From positions 1 to 64,000 of the forward strand of contig JAEZAF010000128.1 in assembly GCA_023430545.1 (NCBI GenBank): a stretch of DNA of 64,000 nt, given 5' to 3'. The notes under the pieces were generated by a model. The model did not search any database. It had not been told where the DNA came from and saw only the letters and a program-made list of their open reading frames with translations. Both the position numbers and the translations under genes were made by a program. The stretch's first letter is position 1; every line of letters begins with the position of its first letter. This document shows, one piece after another, positions 44,139-53,710 of the stretch. Origin of the DNA: Chloroflexota bacterium (lineage in GTDB: Bacteria; Chloroflexota; Anaerolineae; Aggregatilineales; Phototrophicaceae).

Positions 44139-45698
44139 ATGCTTGACTTTCTGGTCAACAATGACTTCTGGTCATCCATTGTTGCGTTCATTATCGTTCT
44201 GATCCCCGCTGTCATCATTCACGAGCTTGGACATCTGCTGGCAGCCAAAGCCGTAGGGATTACCGTACTGGAATTCGGAATTGGCTTTCCCCCTCGGCTG
44301 TTCAGAATGTTTCGCTGGGGAGAGACTGAATTTACGCTTAACCTGCTGCCGTTGGGTGGTTTTGTCCGCCCATTTGGTGAGGACATGATCCGGCCACTGA
44401 GCGATGAGGAGACCGCCAAAGAGCGCGACCGGCTCATCGATCAGATGACAGAGAATCCAGCCCGTGAAGGTGAGCGGAACTTTGCTGCATCTGAACCTGT
44501 ATACTCCAGTGAACGGGCGGAACTGGAAGCTCGCGGCGTGAAAAATATCCGCGCTGTGAACGAAGTCGGCCCGCTGGCGCGGATTTTCTTCATGGCTGCC
44601 GGTGCGCTGGCAAACTTCATCTCCGCTGTGGTGATTTTCATCCTCATCGGCCTGATTGGGGTTCCGCAGGTGGATGGCGCTCGCGTCTTTCTGACAGAAG
44701 TCCCACAGAATTCACCACTGGCCGCTGTTGGTTTTCAGACCGGGGATTTCATCGAGACCCTGAACGGTGAAAAATTCCCTGACAGCCGCGAATTCTTCCG
44801 TCGTCTGGCAGCGCTGGCTGGTACTGAAGTTGAGGTCACGATTGCTCGTGAGACTGAAGACGGCGGGGTTGAAACCACTGCACTGACTTTCACACCCGAA
44901 AAGGCAGCAGCCGAATCATTGGTTAATGCATCAGGCGCACTGACGGTCGAGTCCATTCAGGAAGGATCACCGGGAGCGCTGGCTGGTATTCAGTTAGAAG
45001 ACAATATCGTTGAGATCAATGGTATTGATCTCACAAGGGAAGAAATGCCGTTCCCCACTTTGCAGGAAATCAGTAAGGAATACCAGGGAATCGCCGTCAG
45101 TATTGTGGTGCTGCGCAATGGCGACCGCGTCCCGCTTGAGCTTACACCACGTGTTGACCCGCCTGAAGGTATGGGCCGTATCGGGGTCGGCATTAACCCT
45201 CACTTCGTTGACTCCATAACTGGCATCAAATACAAGGAAGGCCCGGAACAGTACGAATATCTGCCGCTGTCCATTGGCGAGTCCCTGAGTTACGGGCTGG
45301 AGCGCACGGGTGAGATTCTACGGACGATTGCAGAATTCCCGATAAGGTTGCTGAATCGCCAGACGCAGCCCGAAGAAAATCGCATAATCAGTATTGTCGG
45401 GGTCAGCCAACTTGGTGGTGAGTTCCTTCAGGAAAGCATTTCTGAAGAACGTCCGATCATGATCCTGAATTTCATGGCACTCATCAGTATCGCCCTCGGC
45501 ATGACCAACCTGTTTCCAATCCCGGCACTCGACGGCGGGCGTATCCTCTTCGTGATTATCGAGATGATACGCGGAAAACCGATGGCACCGGAACGCGAAG
45601 GCGTAATCCATCTGATCGGATTAGCCTTTCTACTGTCGATCGGTATCATCTTTATCCTGAACGACATCCTGAACCCAATCACCAACGTACTTCCATAA
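44139..45698 (+). CDS. RseP-type site-2 intramembrane metalloprotease
   Basis: 519 residues. First helix carries the zinc motif HELGH (residues 28-32), and the C-terminal half has NLFPIPALDGGRIL with the third ligand Asp. Two PDZ-like domains lie between (QNSPLAAVGFQTGDFIETLNG and GALAGIQLEDNIVEINGIDL). Family members cut membrane-bound regulators after a first cleavage by another protease. An Arg/Glu-rich cytoplasmic loop of about 65 residues follows the first helix pair and is longer than usual. Confidence 0.9.
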   Translation: MLDFLVNNDFWSSIVAFIIVLIPAVIIHELGHLLAAKAVGITVLEFGIGFPPRLFRMFRWGETEFTLNLLPLGGFVRPFGEDMIRPLSDEETAKERDRLIDQMTENPAREGERNFAASEPVYSSERAELEARGVKNIRAVNEVGPLARIFFMAAGALANFISAVVIFILIGLIGVPQVDGARVFLTEVPQNSPLAAVGFQTGDFIETLNGEKFPDSREFFRRLAALAGTEVEVTIARETEDGGVETTALTFTPEKAAAESLVNASGALTVESIQEGSPGALAGIQLEDNIVEINGIDLTREEMPFPTLQEISKEYQGIAVSIVVLRNGDRVPLELTPRVDPPEGMGRIGVGINPHFVDSITGIKYKEGPEQYEYLPLSIGESLSYGLERTGEILRTIAEFPIRLLNRQTQPEENRIISIVGVSQLGGEFLQESISEERPIMILNFMALISIALGMTNLFPIPALDGGRILFVIIEMIRGKPMAPEREGVIHLIGLAFLLSIGIIFILNDILNPITNVLP

Positions 45699-45713
45699 GA
45701 GGTGACACAGCCT

Positions 45714-46775
45714 ATGGCTTTTTCAGATTCAGACAGCCATGTAAACGACATGAATAACGAACACGTACAGTTAAAACAAGTCATTCAGCGCCAGATTCAG
45801 CAGTATAAGCCTACTGAAAAACCTGACCTGATGACAACCATCCAGAATATACAGGCAGGCGCGAAAACCGGTTCGACAAAAGCGCTGGCATTCTACGGCC
45901 TGTCTGGTCTGGGTAAAGCAGAAATCGAACATCTGGCCCCTGAATGGGAAACACTGGATGCGGAGTATCGTGAGAAGCTGGTTCGCCGGTTGGCCGAAGC
46001 CACCGAGACCAATTTCGAACTCGATTATCACAATATCGGCCTGTTCGCGACTTACGACTCAAGTCCGTTAGTTCGTGAAGCCGCCATTGATGTCCTGTGG
46101 GAAGATGAGACCATCGAAGTGATGGATCGCCTCATCGAATTGGCGGCTGACGATCAGTCAGTGACCGTGAGAGCCGCTGCACTGAAGGCCATCGAGCGCT
46201 TCATCCTGAAGGGTGAGCTGGGTGAGATCCCCGAAAGTGAAACGGTGCGCGCCCAGCAGCTTGCTGTGGCGGTACTCAAGGCTGAGCATGAGCCGACCGA
46301 AGTCCGCCGCCGTGCACTTGAAGCCCTTGCCAATTGCAGCCATGAGATGGTGACAGGGGCGATTAAGAAGGCTTATCGTGCCGAAGACCGTACCATGAAA
46401 CTGGGGGCTGTCTATGCGATGGGGCGCACCTGCGATGATCGATGGGAGTCCACCGTCATGGCGGAACTCGACAGTGAAGATGCCGAGATGCGCTTTGAAG
46501 CAGCCCGTGCAGCCGGTGAGCTTCAGCTAGGAGCAGCCGTTCCGAAGTTGGGGCAGCTTGTCGCAGAAGAAGATACCGAAATTCAGGATATGGCCGTCTG
46601 GTCACTGGGTGAAATCGGTGGACGGGAAGCCATGCGCATTCTGCGTGCCGTCCTGGACCTTGCAGAAGCAAACGAGGACGACGATCTCATCAGCGCTGTT
46701 GAAGATGCCATCGGTAATGCCAGTATCGCAGGTGGAGACCTGTTCGGCGACATCGATACGGAAGACTTCAGCTAA
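45714..46775 (+). CDS. HEAT-repeat protein
   Basis: 353 residues. ATG 45714 chosen for its AGAGGTGA site; GTG 45702 is another start. After an N-terminal alpha-helical region of about 100 residues there are at least five HEAT-like repeats (for example PLVREAAIDVLWE, SVTVRAAALKAIERF, EVRRRALEALANCSHE, EMRFEAARAAGELQ, EIQDMAVWSLGEIGG). Such solenoids are protein-binding scaffolds. It is 15 bases downstream of the site-2 protease gene, so it may work with it. Ends at a strong terminator. Confidence 0.8.
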   Translation: MAFSDSDSHVNDMNNEHVQLKQVIQRQIQQYKPTEKPDLMTTIQNIQAGAKTGSTKALAFYGLSGLGKAEIEHLAPEWETLDAEYREKLVRRLAEATETNFELDYHNIGLFATYDSSPLVREAAIDVLWEDETIEVMDRLIELAADDQSVTVRAAALKAIERFILKGELGEIPESETVRAQQLAVAVLKAEHEPTEVRRRALEALANCSHEMVTGAIKKAYRAEDRTMKLGAVYAMGRTCDDRWESTVMAELDSEDAEMRFEAARAAGELQLGAAVPKLGQLVAEEDTEIQDMAVWSLGEIGGREAMRILRAVLDLAEANEDDDLISAVEDAIGNASIAGGDLFGDIDTEDFS

Positions 46776-46812
46776 ATCAGCATCAGTCTCGTCTGCAAAC
46801 GTAAAGCAATCA

Positions 46813-46844
46813 TCAAAAAGCGTCCTGTTATGGACGCTTTTTGA
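46813..46844 (+). terminator. Intrinsic terminator after the HEAT-repeat gene
   Basis: TCAAAAAGCGTCC (46813-46825) pairs perfectly with GGACGCTTTTTGA (46832-46844), with a T-run inside the right arm. Confidence 0.85.
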
Positions 46845-46887
46845 TTGTATAAATGGAACTAGTGAAATAAAGAAGAAACGGTACACT

Positions 46888-47838
46888 TTGCGCTGGTTTT
46901 CGCACAGTATCGAAGAGTCTCGGTTGTTTCAGCTTCTGCAAATCTTCTTTGACAACATCGCCCCGATACTCCTGGTGGCTGGGGTCAGTTTTCTGGCTGC
47001 CCGTTATCTCCAGTTGGATGGACGCGTCATCGGGCAGTTAATTTTCTACCTCTTTTCACCAGCGCTGGCATTTGATCTTCTGTATCGAAGTGAGATACAG
47101 GCCGGCGAGGTTGGGGGACTGTTCACAGGGACAATTACCTTCCAGCTTCTGATGTTCTTTCTGAGTTTCTGTGTCCTTCGTCTACAGCGTGCTCCACGGA
47201 CTGCTGCCGCCGCCGTCATGATCTCGACGTTCTGTCTGAATGCGGGGAATTATGGTCTCTCCGTGATCAGCTTTGCCTTCGGGGAAGAAGTGCTTGCACG
47301 GGCAGCGGTAGTCTTTATCTCAAATCTGATTCTGAATTATTCACTCGGCGTGTTTATCGCATCCAGCGGACGTAATACCATCCGCGACGCATTGGTGGGT
47401 GTGCTAAAAGTCCCGACGATTTACGCCATCCCTTTAGCCTTCCTGCTGCGGAGTCTGTCAGTTGAGCCGCCGACTGTGCTGCTGCGCTCAGTAAACCTGC
47501 TCTCTGAGGCTACCATCCCATGTATGCTGGTGTTACTGGGGGTACAGCTTAATCAGGTCAAGGGGATCACTAATTGGCGGCTGGTTTCAACCGGCGTCGT
47601 GCTCAAGATGCTGGTTGCGCCGGTTATAGGGGTGGTGCTGGCGCTGCTGCTTGGGATGCCACCGCTGGCCCGCGCTGCATTTATTACACAGGTAAGCATG
47701 CCCACTGCCGTCGTAACCCTGATTTTCGCCACTGAATATGGGTTGGATCGTGACCTTTCACTCAGCCTGATTCTCGCAACGATGCTGGTCAGTCCGATTA
47801 CGTTGTCAGTTATCCTCTGGCTCGTTCAGCCAATGTAA
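46888..47838 (+). CDS. AEC-family (auxin efflux carrier-like) transporter
   Basis: About 316 residues from TTG 46888; the frame extends upstream into the HEAT gene, but that part is antiparallel to no family and crosses the terminator. The start is uncertain because no strong ribosome site is visible. Around ten hydrophobic segments: FFDNIAPILLVAGVSFLAAR, GQLIFYLFSPALAFDLL, ISTFCLNAGNYGLSVISFAFG and the final EYGLDRDLSLSLILATMLVSPITLSVI. Members export organic acids or auxin-like compounds. Substrate unknown. Confidence 0.8.
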   Translation: MRWFSHSIEESRLFQLLQIFFDNIAPILLVAGVSFLAARYLQLDGRVIGQLIFYLFSPALAFDLLYRSEIQAGEVGGLFTGTITFQLLMFFLSFCVLRLQRAPRTAAAAVMISTFCLNAGNYGLSVISFAFGEEVLARAAVVFISNLILNYSLGVFIASSGRNTIRDALVGVLKVPTIYAIPLAFLLRSLSVEPPTVLLRSVNLLSEATIPCMLVLLGVQLNQVKGITNWRLVSTGVVLKMLVAPVIGVVLALLLGMPPLARAAFITQVSMPTAVVTLIFATEYGLDRDLSLSLILATMLVSPITLSVILWLVQPM

Positions 47839-47839
47839 T

Positions 47840-47873
47840 AAAAGAGGCTGACCCAATGAGTTAGCCTCTTTAT
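47840..47873 (+). terminator. Intrinsic terminator after the AEC transporter
   Basis: AAAGAGGCT (47841-47849) pairs with AGCCTCTTT (47863-47871), loop of 13 bases, followed by ATATAG. T-rich right arm. Confidence 0.7.
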
Positions 47874-47895
47874 ATAGTACGAAGGGAGATGAGAA

Positions 47896-48231
47896 TCAGC
47901 CGAGGCCGAACATCCCAGCCATCTTCATCGCAAGGCCCATATCTCCCTTGACCTTGATCTTGCCACTCATGAACGCCTGCATGACGTTCAGCTTGCCCGT
48001 CACAAGGCTGTAGAAGTCGCTGCTGGACGCGCTGATCGTCATCTTCGGTGCTTCCGGTGGCTCGCCCTGACCCGCATTGCAGGTTCCGTTATCGATCTTC
48101 ACCCAGTACTGGCCGCTGTTCTCGCCAGTCAGATCAAACTGAATGACGGCATTGGTCCCCTGTGCTTTATCCGGGGAAAAGTTTTCAACCATTGCGGGGA
48201 AAATTGCATCAATTTCCTGTTGTGTAGGCAT
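47896..48231 (-). CDS. SCP2 sterol-binding domain protein
   Basis: 111 residues from ATG 48231, with a TGGAGAT site; the longer frame from 48333 is discarded. A single SCP2 domain: an acidic N-terminus (QEIDAIFPAMVENF), FDLTGENSGQYWVKIDNG, then ISASSSDFYSLVTGKLNVMQAFMSGKIKVKGDMGLAMK, the lipid-cavity lid. These proteins bind sterols, acyl-CoAs or other hydrophobic ligands in the cytoplasm. Divergent from the propeller gene at 48333. Confidence 0.88.
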   Translation of the reverse strand: MPTQQEIDAIFPAMVENFSPDKAQGTNAVIQFDLTGENSGQYWVKIDNGTCNAGQGEPPEAPKMTISASSSDFYSLVTGKLNVMQAFMSGKIKVKGDMGLAMKMAGMFGLG

Positions 48232-48332
48232 TTTTATCTCCATAAACAGATCAAACTTGCTCTGCCAGACGTATATTGAGCAAAAGTATACAGTAGAATA
48301 ATGTCTCAGAACGAGTTTTGAAAGAGTGTTCA

Positions 48333-49655
48333 ATGAGAAACCTGCTCAGTTCCGCCGCATTCTGGCTTTTGCTCACTGTGTCATTCATCCTGCCTTCGGC
48401 ACCGCTGCCCGCAGCTTCTCCAGCTTTTCAGGACAATACAACCTCTACGGGGCAGATCGCCTACATCGGATTGGATCGCAATATTTATGTGTATAGCACT
48501 GAGGACCAGCGTTCAACGGCGGTCACTGACGATGCAACCTCGAATCGTCGTTACCTGTATCCAACCTGGTCCACCGATGGCAGACTGGCATTTTTCTGTT
48601 GTGACCCCGCTGCTCAGCAGCCCGTGCTGGAAGCATATGTACTCCATACACCAGATGCCACCCCAAGGATGATCTATCAGGCTGATGGTGAAGGGTTTAC
48701 CTACGCCAACTGGTCACCTGTCGACAACTGCATCAGTGGCCCCGCATGTCGGCAGCTCGGTGTACTCATCGCGCAGACGACCGAGGCAGGTTTTAAAGTG
48801 GAGTTGATCGAGGATTCACCAGAAAATACGGAAACCAGCCTGCATACCAGTATCGGCACCGGCGCACCGTTCTACTTTAGCTGGAATCCCGACGGCAGCC
48901 AGATGGTCTGGCATCGAAATAACGATCAGATCGATGTCTATCATGTGGAAAAACAGTCGATTGTGGACAGTCTGAAAATCAGTGCAGGGGGTTTTGCAGC
49001 CCCAATGTGGTCTCCTGTCAACGATCAGATCCTGATTGCCAATGGCAGTCCGGATGCCAGCACTCTGAACCTTATCACCCTGCAGCAGTTCAGGCCGACT
49101 GTACTGGCAGAAGATCCCGCGTTGTTTACTGCATTCAATTGGTCACCCGACGGACAGATGATTGCCTACCGCACATTGCAATCCGACGTCTACAGTGGTG
49201 TCAATGTGATTGATGCGGCATCCGGCGAGTCCATAAACCGCACGCGGGATCATGCAATCGCATTTTTCTGGTCACCGGACAGCACCAAGATTGCGTATAT
49301 CAGCCTGATAGAGCTATCACAGTCACAAAGCGCCGCCCGGGATTTTAATCGCCATGTCAGCCAGCTCAATCAGCAGGGTAGTGGATACGCGCTGGCATGG
49401 ACAGTATTTTCAATAGCGGACGGTTCCATCGAGTACTTTGATCCGTTCATCCCCACATCAGAGATGGTGTACATCCTTTCGTATTTCGACCAGTTCGCAC
49501 AGAGTCATCGATTATGGTCTCCAGACAGTCGTTATCTGGTCTACAGCGAAGTGATTGAACAGTCGTCAGCACAGGTGACCATCCTTGACACCGAGGACCC
49601 GTCTGCATTACCGTTTGCTGTTGCAGAGGGCACACTTGGTATCTGGAGTTATTGA
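48333..49655 (+). CDS. Secreted WD40/TolB-like beta-propeller protein
   Basis: 440 residues from ATG 48333 with a GAAAGAG site. Signal peptide (LLSSAAFWLLLTVSFILPSAPLPAAS, cleaved near ASPA). Repeated WSxDGRLAFF, WSPVDN, WNPDGSQMVW, WSPDGQMIAY, WSPDSTKIAY and WSPDSRYLVY blades indicate a six- or seven-bladed propeller of the TolB-C/PD40 type. Likely a protein-binding module outside the membrane. First of three secreted-protein genes in a row. Confidence 0.78.
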   Translation: MRNLLSSAAFWLLLTVSFILPSAPLPAASPAFQDNTTSTGQIAYIGLDRNIYVYSTEDQRSTAVTDDATSNRRYLYPTWSTDGRLAFFCCDPAAQQPVLEAYVLHTPDATPRMIYQADGEGFTYANWSPVDNCISGPACRQLGVLIAQTTEAGFKVELIEDSPENTETSLHTSIGTGAPFYFSWNPDGSQMVWHRNNDQIDVYHVEKQSIVDSLKISAGGFAAPMWSPVNDQILIANGSPDASTLNLITLQQFRPTVLAEDPALFTAFNWSPDGQMIAYRTLQSDVYSGVNVIDAASGESINRTRDHAIAFFWSPDSTKIAYISLIELSQSQSAARDFNRHVSQLNQQGSGYALAWTVFSIADGSIEYFDPFIPTSEMVYILSYFDQFAQSHRLWSPDSRYLVYSEVIEQSSAQVTILDTEDPSALPFAVAEGTLGIWSY

Positions 49656-49658
49656 TCC

Positions 49659-51272
49659 TTGAAATCACGTTTTCGCAGTACCGGTCAGTTTATGCACATG
49701 CTGATTCTCATTCTGCTGCTCGCTGGTTCTGGATGTTCACTCAATCAGGAACCACAGGTCATTGTCATCACCGCCACATTTGAGGCTCAGCCGCTGTCTG
49801 CACCCGCTGGACTACCTGACGTAAATACAGAGCCAGTCGGCGGCTCTCAGCCCGCTGTTGATCTGTCTTCAGCAAATGAGGATGTTTCGGTCAGCACAGG
49901 CGGCGCAGGTAACAGCGATATGGTGCTGGAATATATCGTCCAGCCTGGTGATACCCTGAGTGCCATCGCCCAGCGCCATAACACGACCGTCGAACGTCTG
50001 CTTGAAATCAATCAACTGACCGACCCTAATATCATTGAGGTCAACCAACGGCTGACACTGCCACCTGTGCCGAATCAGACAACACCGAATCAGATACTGC
50101 TGTCGAATGCACTGCTGGTGAGGAATCAGCATGGAGGTCCGTTTGATGTAGAGGCCTTTATTCAGGCACAACCGGGGTATATCCGAAGTGCATCCGACGA
50201 GGTGCGGACGAGCCGTGCCAATGGCGTACCCGACCTCGAAAGGTTAAGCGCCTCGCAGGTCGTGGAACGGGTATCGCGGGAATTCGGTGTCGATACCCGT
50301 CTGCTTCTGGCACTGCTCGAATATCGGGCTGGCTGGCTGACGAATCCGCAGCCACTTGAAGAACTGCGCTCATTCCCGATGATCAGTGAAGAAGACGCCG
50401 GGGCGATCAACCGTGAAGGTCTTTATCGCCAGCTTTCCTGGACGGCCAACGAACTTAACCGGGGTTATTATGGGTTTAAATACGACAACTGGCAGATCAT
50501 CGAGTTTATCGATGGTGAACGACTGCGATATGCGCAGGATTTAAACGCAGCATCTGTGGCGTTACAGTATTTTCTGCATCTGAATCAACCCTATCTGAAC
50601 TGGCAGCGTGACATCGCGCCGGAGGGGTTTATGAGTGTCTATGCGCGTTATTTTGGCGATCCTGCTGCTGATTTGCCCGACCCACTCACTGGCATCTCTG
50701 ACGTGTCAGCACTGACTCTTCCATTTGGACAGGGTGAAACGTGGTATTTTACTGGCGGACCCCATGGCGTATGGGGGTCGGGTAGCGCATGGGGATCAAT
50801 CGACTTCGCCCCTCCAGATGACCGCAGCGGACAAACAGCCTTATGCTACACTTCGGAGTATCCGGTACGTGCTGTAGCTCCCGGTCTGATTGTGCGCAGT
50901 GATCAGGGAACAGTGGTGATCGACCTCGATCGTGATGGAAATGAACTTACAGGCTGGACAATCCTGTACCTGCACATTGCGTCACAAGGGCGTGTTGCCG
51001 CAGGCGCTTCAGTCAATACGGGAGATGCCATTGGGTATGCCTCATGTGAAGGCGGATTTTCCACCGCAACCCACATGCACATCGGACGCCGCTACAACGG
51101 AGAATGGCTGCCAGCATCCTGCCAGAACTGCGCTGTCCCTCCGTTTGTGATGAGCGGATGGACGGTCTATGGCATCCCTGGACAGGAATATCAGGGTTCG
51201 CTTTTCAGAAGCGGTGAACAGCGTGTCGCTGAACAGGGTCGCGCTAATCCTATCAATCAGATCTCATGGTAA
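49659..51272 (+). CDS. LysM and M23 peptidase lipoprotein
   Basis: 537 residues from TTG 49659, three bases after the propeller stop. Lipobox AGSGC near residue 26. A LysM domain (YIVQPGDTLSAIAQRHNTTVERLLEINQL, DPNIIEVNQRLTLP) binds peptidoglycan. The C-terminal M23 metalloendopeptidase region has GGPHGVWGSGSAWGSIDFA (His...Asp), YLHIASQGRV and THMHIGRR. The family trims peptidoglycan cross-links. The middle part, about 250 residues rich in aromatic and acidic residues, has no motif recognised. Confidence 0.85.
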   Translation: MKSRFRSTGQFMHMLILILLLAGSGCSLNQEPQVIVITATFEAQPLSAPAGLPDVNTEPVGGSQPAVDLSSANEDVSVSTGGAGNSDMVLEYIVQPGDTLSAIAQRHNTTVERLLEINQLTDPNIIEVNQRLTLPPVPNQTTPNQILLSNALLVRNQHGGPFDVEAFIQAQPGYIRSASDEVRTSRANGVPDLERLSASQVVERVSREFGVDTRLLLALLEYRAGWLTNPQPLEELRSFPMISEEDAGAINREGLYRQLSWTANELNRGYYGFKYDNWQIIEFIDGERLRYAQDLNAASVALQYFLHLNQPYLNWQRDIAPEGFMSVYARYFGDPAADLPDPLTGISDVSALTLPFGQGETWYFTGGPHGVWGSGSAWGSIDFAPPDDRSGQTALCYTSEYPVRAVAPGLIVRSDQGTVVIDLDRDGNELTGWTILYLHIASQGRVAAGASVNTGDAIGYASCEGGFSTATHMHIGRRYNGEWLPASCQNCAVPPFVMSGWTVYGIPGQEYQGSLFRSGEQRVAEQGRANPINQISW

Positions 51273-51294
51273 CGTAAGCAGTAAACAAACAGCA

Positions 51295-52197
51295 ATGAAA
51301 GACGCTATGATCAAACCATTCAATCTATCGATACAGCGGCAGCCAGTGTTCTTAACTGCCTTTACCGCTGTAATGTTAATGACAATCACTGTCATCAGTG
51401 CAGAACATCATCCAGGCAGCGCAGCCGTTTCAGGAACCACAGTGGCACAGGTGACTCCTACGCCGATGGTCGTACAGATCAACAGCCCGACACCGCTGCC
51501 GCTTGTGGCTGCAACCCTAACCCCCACTTTTACACCTGGGGCAGAGGAACAACTTCTTCAAACCTCTGCGATGCTTGAGGCTAAGGAGAGCGCTGGCAGA
51601 GTGAATGTGCGCTTCGAGGCCCATCCCGAATCGAATACAGTCGGGACGATTGCAATGGGGGATCAATATGTTGTACGAGGGAAATTCGGACAGTGGTATC
51701 AAATCAATTTTGAAGACTCTCCTGATGGTACGGGGTGGGTATTCAGTGAGTTGGTAGACATCATTGGTGACGCTTCAGTAATCCCTGATCTGAGTCAGAG
51801 TCTGCTTCCAACCTCTAATCCGACACTGGTGGCAGCGACACAAACCGCTGCGGCGCTGCTGCTGACACCAGGTGCGGTACTCACTGCCACCGCCAATACA
51901 CGCGAAATCACCGGGCCGGTAGCAGCAATTAACAGTGAGGGTACCACCGTCGTCGATGCACAGGGCACCGGTCTTCCACAGAATACACCACTGCCCACGT
52001 TCACCTATCCGCCGGAGATCGCTGCTGCGGCTCAATCAACTTCGGATGTCAGTGCGCCTGAAAGCGCACCTGATATCGAGCCAACCATGGAACCATCACT
52101 CACCTTTATGCCGGATGACGTACCTCCACTGGTCCCGATTGTTGTGCTTGGTGGGTTTGGGCTGTTAGGCCTGGCGGTCGCTTCTCTGCGCCGCTAG
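51295..52197 (+). CDS. SH3b-domain protein with C-terminal membrane anchor
   Basis: 300 residues from ATG 51295 (ATG 51307 is an alternative). N-terminal signal or anchor (FLTAFTAVMLMTITVISAEH), Pro/Thr-rich linker, then a bacterial SH3 domain (AGRVNVRFEAHPESNTVGTI, YVVRGKFGQWYQINFEDSPDGTGWVFSELVDI), a second low-complexity stretch rich in Ala, Thr and Pro, and a final helix (VPIVVLGGFGLLGLAVASL) ending in RR. SH3b domains bind peptidoglycan or partners. Third in the secreted run after the M23 protein. Confidence 0.78.
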   Translation: MKDAMIKPFNLSIQRQPVFLTAFTAVMLMTITVISAEHHPGSAAVSGTTVAQVTPTPMVVQINSPTPLPLVAATLTPTFTPGAEEQLLQTSAMLEAKESAGRVNVRFEAHPESNTVGTIAMGDQYVVRGKFGQWYQINFEDSPDGTGWVFSELVDIIGDASVIPDLSQSLLPTSNPTLVAATQTAAALLLTPGAVLTATANTREITGPVAAINSEGTTVVDAQGTGLPQNTPLPTFTYPPEIAAAAQSTSDVSAPESAPDIEPTMEPSLTFMPDDVPPLVPIVVLGGFGLLGLAVASLRR

Positions 52198-52326
52198 CGA
52201 CGGCCATAGGCTGTCCAGGACTTCGCAGGTGTAATTGCGGCATGGAACAGGTATTATTTGGCGCAATATCTGCAAACCGCGCACTATTCAGTGCGTCATC
52301 TCGTACTGCACACATCACAAAGAGAA

Positions 52327-53706
52327 ATGACCCGAATGACTTTTACTGAACAAAAGCTTCAGATCTTTCTGGAGCGCTTTGGCTATCAGCTTATTGAAGT
52401 ACCTACGCTGGAACCCGCATCACTGTTTCTGACAAAAGCCGGGGACCAGATCATCGAACGCCTTGTGACCTTCGATCATCGCGGTCATTTATTCGCGCTG
52501 CGCCCTGAGTTCACGGCATCGGCAGCGTATCGCTATCTGATTGAAGGACATCGGGATGTAGTGCGCTGGCAGTGCAGCGGCCCGATTTTTGAGAACGGGA
52601 CGCAGGGTGCATCCTCCACTGGCTATCCGTTTCAACGTCATAGTCTGGGCGCAGAGCTGATCGGTTTTCCGGGGGCGTTTGCCGATGCCGAGATCATTGC
52701 ACTGGCAGTGCTCGGTCTGGTAGAACAAGGACTGGGCGATTACCGTCTGACACTCGGTCATGTCGGGCTGACACGTCACCTGATGCGGCGTTTTCAGCTC
52801 GATGACCGTGCTTTGCGGTTTCTGCTGAAACAGCGTGCAGACCTGTATGAGGCCGCAATCACCCGCGATGAGATTGTCGAAAAGCTGAACCGGTATCTGG
52901 CCGTTGAAAACCGTGATGCAGCAACATTCAGTGATGCGCCGCCCGTGCCTGCCATGACCACCGAGATGCTGAGTTCTGTTCTGTCGAACAGCCGCCGCAG
53001 CCAGACACTTGGAGGACGCACGCAGCAGGATATAGCCCGTCGTCTGTTGGAAAAGGAACGGCGTGCAGCCAGCCGCTCCCAGATTATCGCCGCACTCGAT
53101 TTTCTGATTGAATGGATGGCAATTCGTGGTCCACTGGAAAGCACTTACACCCAGCTTACCGCCTATCTCTCCCCTGATGATGAAATCGGACAACAGATGC
53201 TCTCTCACTGGTCACAGGTCATCTCATTCCTGAAACAGTACGGTATCCCGGAAGAATCCATCGAACTGGAGCCGGATCTGGTGCGCTCGTGGGATTATTA
53301 CAATGGTATGGTATTCGAACTTTCTACCAGTTCGGGTGCAGCACTGGCCGGGGGCGGACGCTACGATGATCTCGCGCAGCTTCTGGGTGCGCCAGAATCT
53401 GTGCCTGCGGTTGGTTTTGTTTACGAGATGGATGCTGTGAATACTGCTCTCAACGGGCATGATCATACAGTATTTACAGGGGTGAGCATGGTTGGATCAG
53501 GCCAGGTGCTCATACACTGGAGTCAGGTGCTGCGACAGGCGGGTATATCCGTTTCCGTTCTTCCAGAGAACGCATACCCGCTTGAAAGCACGATCCGTAT
53601 CAATTCTGCCAGTCAGGCACATTACAGGGGGCAGATCTTTGAACTCAACCAGCTCTCTGATCTGGTGAACCAGTTGAATCACAAAATAACCACAGGAGCG
53701 CAGTAA
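52327..53706 (+). CDS. hisZ: HisZ-type ATP phosphoribosyltransferase regulatory subunit
   Basis: About 459 residues from ATG 52327 (the frame opens at 52258). Class II histidyl-tRNA-synthetase-like fold: VPTLEPASLFL, TFDHRGHLFALRPEFTASAAYRY, GRYDDLAQLLG. The synthetase residues that bind ATP are altered and the C-terminal anticodon domain is rudimentary, as in HisZ. HisZ activates and senses histidine for short HisG. It lies four bases before hisG, so they are co-translated. The enzyme next door is the long type, which usually does not need HisZ. Confidence 0.82.
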   Translation: MTRMTFTEQKLQIFLERFGYQLIEVPTLEPASLFLTKAGDQIIERLVTFDHRGHLFALRPEFTASAAYRYLIEGHRDVVRWQCSGPIFENGTQGASSTGYPFQRHSLGAELIGFPGAFADAEIIALAVLGLVEQGLGDYRLTLGHVGLTRHLMRRFQLDDRALRFLLKQRADLYEAAITRDEIVEKLNRYLAVENRDAATFSDAPPVPAMTTEMLSSVLSNSRRSQTLGGRTQQDIARRLLEKERRAASRSQIIAALDFLIEWMAIRGPLESTYTQLTAYLSPDDEIGQQMLSHWSQVISFLKQYGIPEESIELEPDLVRSWDYYNGMVFELSTSSGAALAGGGRYDDLAQLLGAPESVPAVGFVYEMDAVNTALNGHDHTVFTGVSMVGSGQVLIHWSQVLRQAGISVSVLPENAYPLESTIRINSASQAHYRGQIFELNQLSDLVNQLNHKITTGAQ

Positions 53707-53710
53707 ACCT

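Noticed and set aside
46558..46887. N-terminal extension of the AEC transporter
   Set aside because: The frame runs through the HEAT-repeat gene and its terminator and shows no transporter-like sequence before 46888.
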